Source: Candidatus Burarchaeum sp. (GTDB lineage: Archaea > Micrarchaeota > Micrarchaeia > Burarchaeales > Burarchaeaceae). From it: a stretch of 39,829 bases of DNA. The first letter of the stretch is position 1; the number at the start of each line of letters is the position of its first letter. The stretch is from contig NZ_JAUSNF010000023.1 in NCBI RefSeq assembly GCF_030646255.1, positions 1 through 39,829 on the forward strand, read 5' to 3'. Under the pieces are notes generated by a model. That model saw only the letters and a program-made list of their open reading frames with translations. It searched no databases and was not told the DNA's origin. Shown in pieces: positions 38,992-39,829 of the stretch. The translations under genes were made by a program, and so were the position numbers.

Positions 38992-39829
38992 CCCTGATTT
39001 TTCAGCATCTTCGCTAATCTTCTCACCCCCTCAGCTATCATCCCAGGATTTTCCACTAGCGGCGCATAGGACAAACGCAATGAACCCCTCAATGTTTCTC
39101 CGAAAGCGCTTCCAGGAACAACTGCCGTCCTTTCCTGTTCGGAAAGCTTGCTAGCAAAATCCACGTCGCTTTCAATGCCGTAACTGGCAATTTTTAGGAT
39201 GGTGTAGAAACCGCTATTAGGAACAAGCAACGTGGGCATTGTAAGTTCTTTTCTAAGCGCCCCCACCATTACTTCACTAGCTTTCTGATATTTTTGCCTG
39301 TTTCCTTGGAAATATTCCTCAAGCTCTTGTGTCGTGCTTTGCTCGAAGAATTTCAGTAGCGCTAGCTGGACTAAAGTAACTGGAGAAAGATTTCGCGCTC
39401 CCTCAATATGTTCTAGCTGTGCAATAACATCTTCGCGTGCAATCACGTATGCCGCACGAAGACCCAGCAGCGAGAAGTCTTTCGAGAATGAATGAATGGT
39501 GATCAAATTCTCATAATCTCTGAAGCTTAGTTTGTAGTAGTCTGGTCTTTCTGCAAAGTATATGCTCCGATACGAGAGATCCATCACAAACCAAGTTTTG
39601 TGTTTTAGTGATATTTTGCACATTTTTTCAACAACATCCGAAGGCCAAACTTGGCTTGTCGGGTTGTCAGGCGTGGCTATCACTATGAGTCGTGGTTTTG
39701 TAATCTCGATTGTCCGCTCAAAATCTTTCAAAAATCTTTCAGAGTCTGTTGCTGGTATGAACTTCAGTTTTTCATCAATTACTGGAACGTATTTTATTTC
39801 CACATCTCGGCATTCAATAGTTGCCTGGG
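38988..39829 (-). CDS. PLP-dependent aminotransferase, class I/II (N-terminus beyond window)
   Basis: The reading frame is open to the window edge, so about 280 C-terminal residues are seen. Features of fold-type I aminotransferases: VIATPDNPTSQVW (the NPT segment), FVMDLSYRSIYF (the Asp that contacts PLP), TIHSFSKDFSLLGLRAAYVIA (the catalytic Lys in SFSKD), and LRGSLRLSYAPL near the end (the substrate-carboxylate Arg). The amino acid used cannot be told. It heads an operon with YbaK and the dehydrogenase. Base composition is A/T-rich compared with the rest of the window. Confidence 0.88.
   Translation of the reverse strand, partial: QATIECRDVEIKYVPVIDEKLKFIPATDSERFLKDFERTIEITKPRLIVIATPDNPTSQVWPSDVVEKMCKISLKHKTWFVMDLSYRSIYFAERPDYYKLSFRDYENLITIHSFSKDFSLLGLRAAYVIAREDVIAQLEHIEGARNLSPVTLVQLALLKFFEQSTTQELEEYFQGNRQKYQKASEVMVGALRKELTMPTLLVPNSGFYTILKIASYGIESDVDFASKLSEQERTAVVPGSAFGETLRGSLRLSYAPLVENPGMIAEGVRRLAKMLKNQG

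Overview
The window is archaeal chromosome. The evidence is geranylgeranylglyceryl-phosphate synthase, an archaeal-type UMP kinase, archaeal translin, an RPA-like OB-fold protein, Cdc48-type AAA+ ATPases, TATA-box promoters with leaderless or GGTGA-led starts, and tRNA genes broken by introns (two with bulge-helix-bulge pairing). Compact genes, many short proteins, long structured tRNA introns and a mix of archaeal and bacterial-type genes (NrdR, GTP cyclohydrolase II, YbaK) would suit a DPANN archaeon of the Micrarchaeota/Diapherotrites kind. That placement is inference; no rRNA is present.

Layout. 1-5763 (minus): secretion ATPase (cut by the edge), seryl-tRNA synthetase, a hexulose-phosphate-synthase-like enzyme, an SPFH protein, a membrane protein and translin. 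5836-10472: UMP kinase, an unknown helical protein, an MrfA-like helicase and a VTT/DedA membrane protein. 10500-12001: a hairpin array, an AbrB-PIN toxin-antitoxin pair and two small proteins. 12000-15506 (minus): Hsp20, an AIR-synthase-like protein, tRNA-Gly with a structured leader, and a methyltransferase fused to GTP cyclohydrolase II. 15563-18713: TrmB regulator, SDR epimerase, metallo-beta-lactamase-fold hydrolase and an OB-fold protein. 18731-28132: two paralogous secreted, membrane-anchored proteins, each beside an interrupted tRNA gene (His, Gln). Between them lie a flippase-like protein, a DUF4258/zinc-finger-AbrB pair, nrdR, cobO, the archaeal lipid gene and pyrF-pyrE. 28140-36173 (minus): a membrane-anchored double-AAA ATPase, two unknown proteins, an AbiEi/AbiEii pair, a cupin and a DUF4143 ATPase with tandem repeats at its promoter. 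36174-39829 (minus): a repeat-rich gap, a B3/B4 protein, a gene remnant, and an AT-richer cluster of malate/lactate dehydrogenase, YbaK and an aminotransferase (cut by the edge).

The most unusual signal is in RNA. All three tRNA genes are interrupted, and in all three a 9-11 bp stem in the leader ends at, or one base before, the mature 5' end. Two of the leaders carry arrays of near-perfect hairpins. The same hairpin family, with a shared GGAATGGTGC motif, recurs without a tRNA at 10500-10600, and a 110-bp hairpin-rich unit flanked by a copy of the tRNA-His 3' end lies at 20815-20944. Also notable are the Cdc48-like double AAA+ protein whose N-domain is replaced by a polytopic membrane region, the methyltransferase-RibA fusion, and three toxin-antitoxin modules that each have a palindrome at the promoter.

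Pathway links: pyrH, pyrF and pyrE serve pyrimidine synthesis; GGGP synthase serves archaeal lipids; cobO makes adenosylcobalamin and sits beside NrdR, a regulator of ribonucleotide reductase. No reductase gene is in the window.
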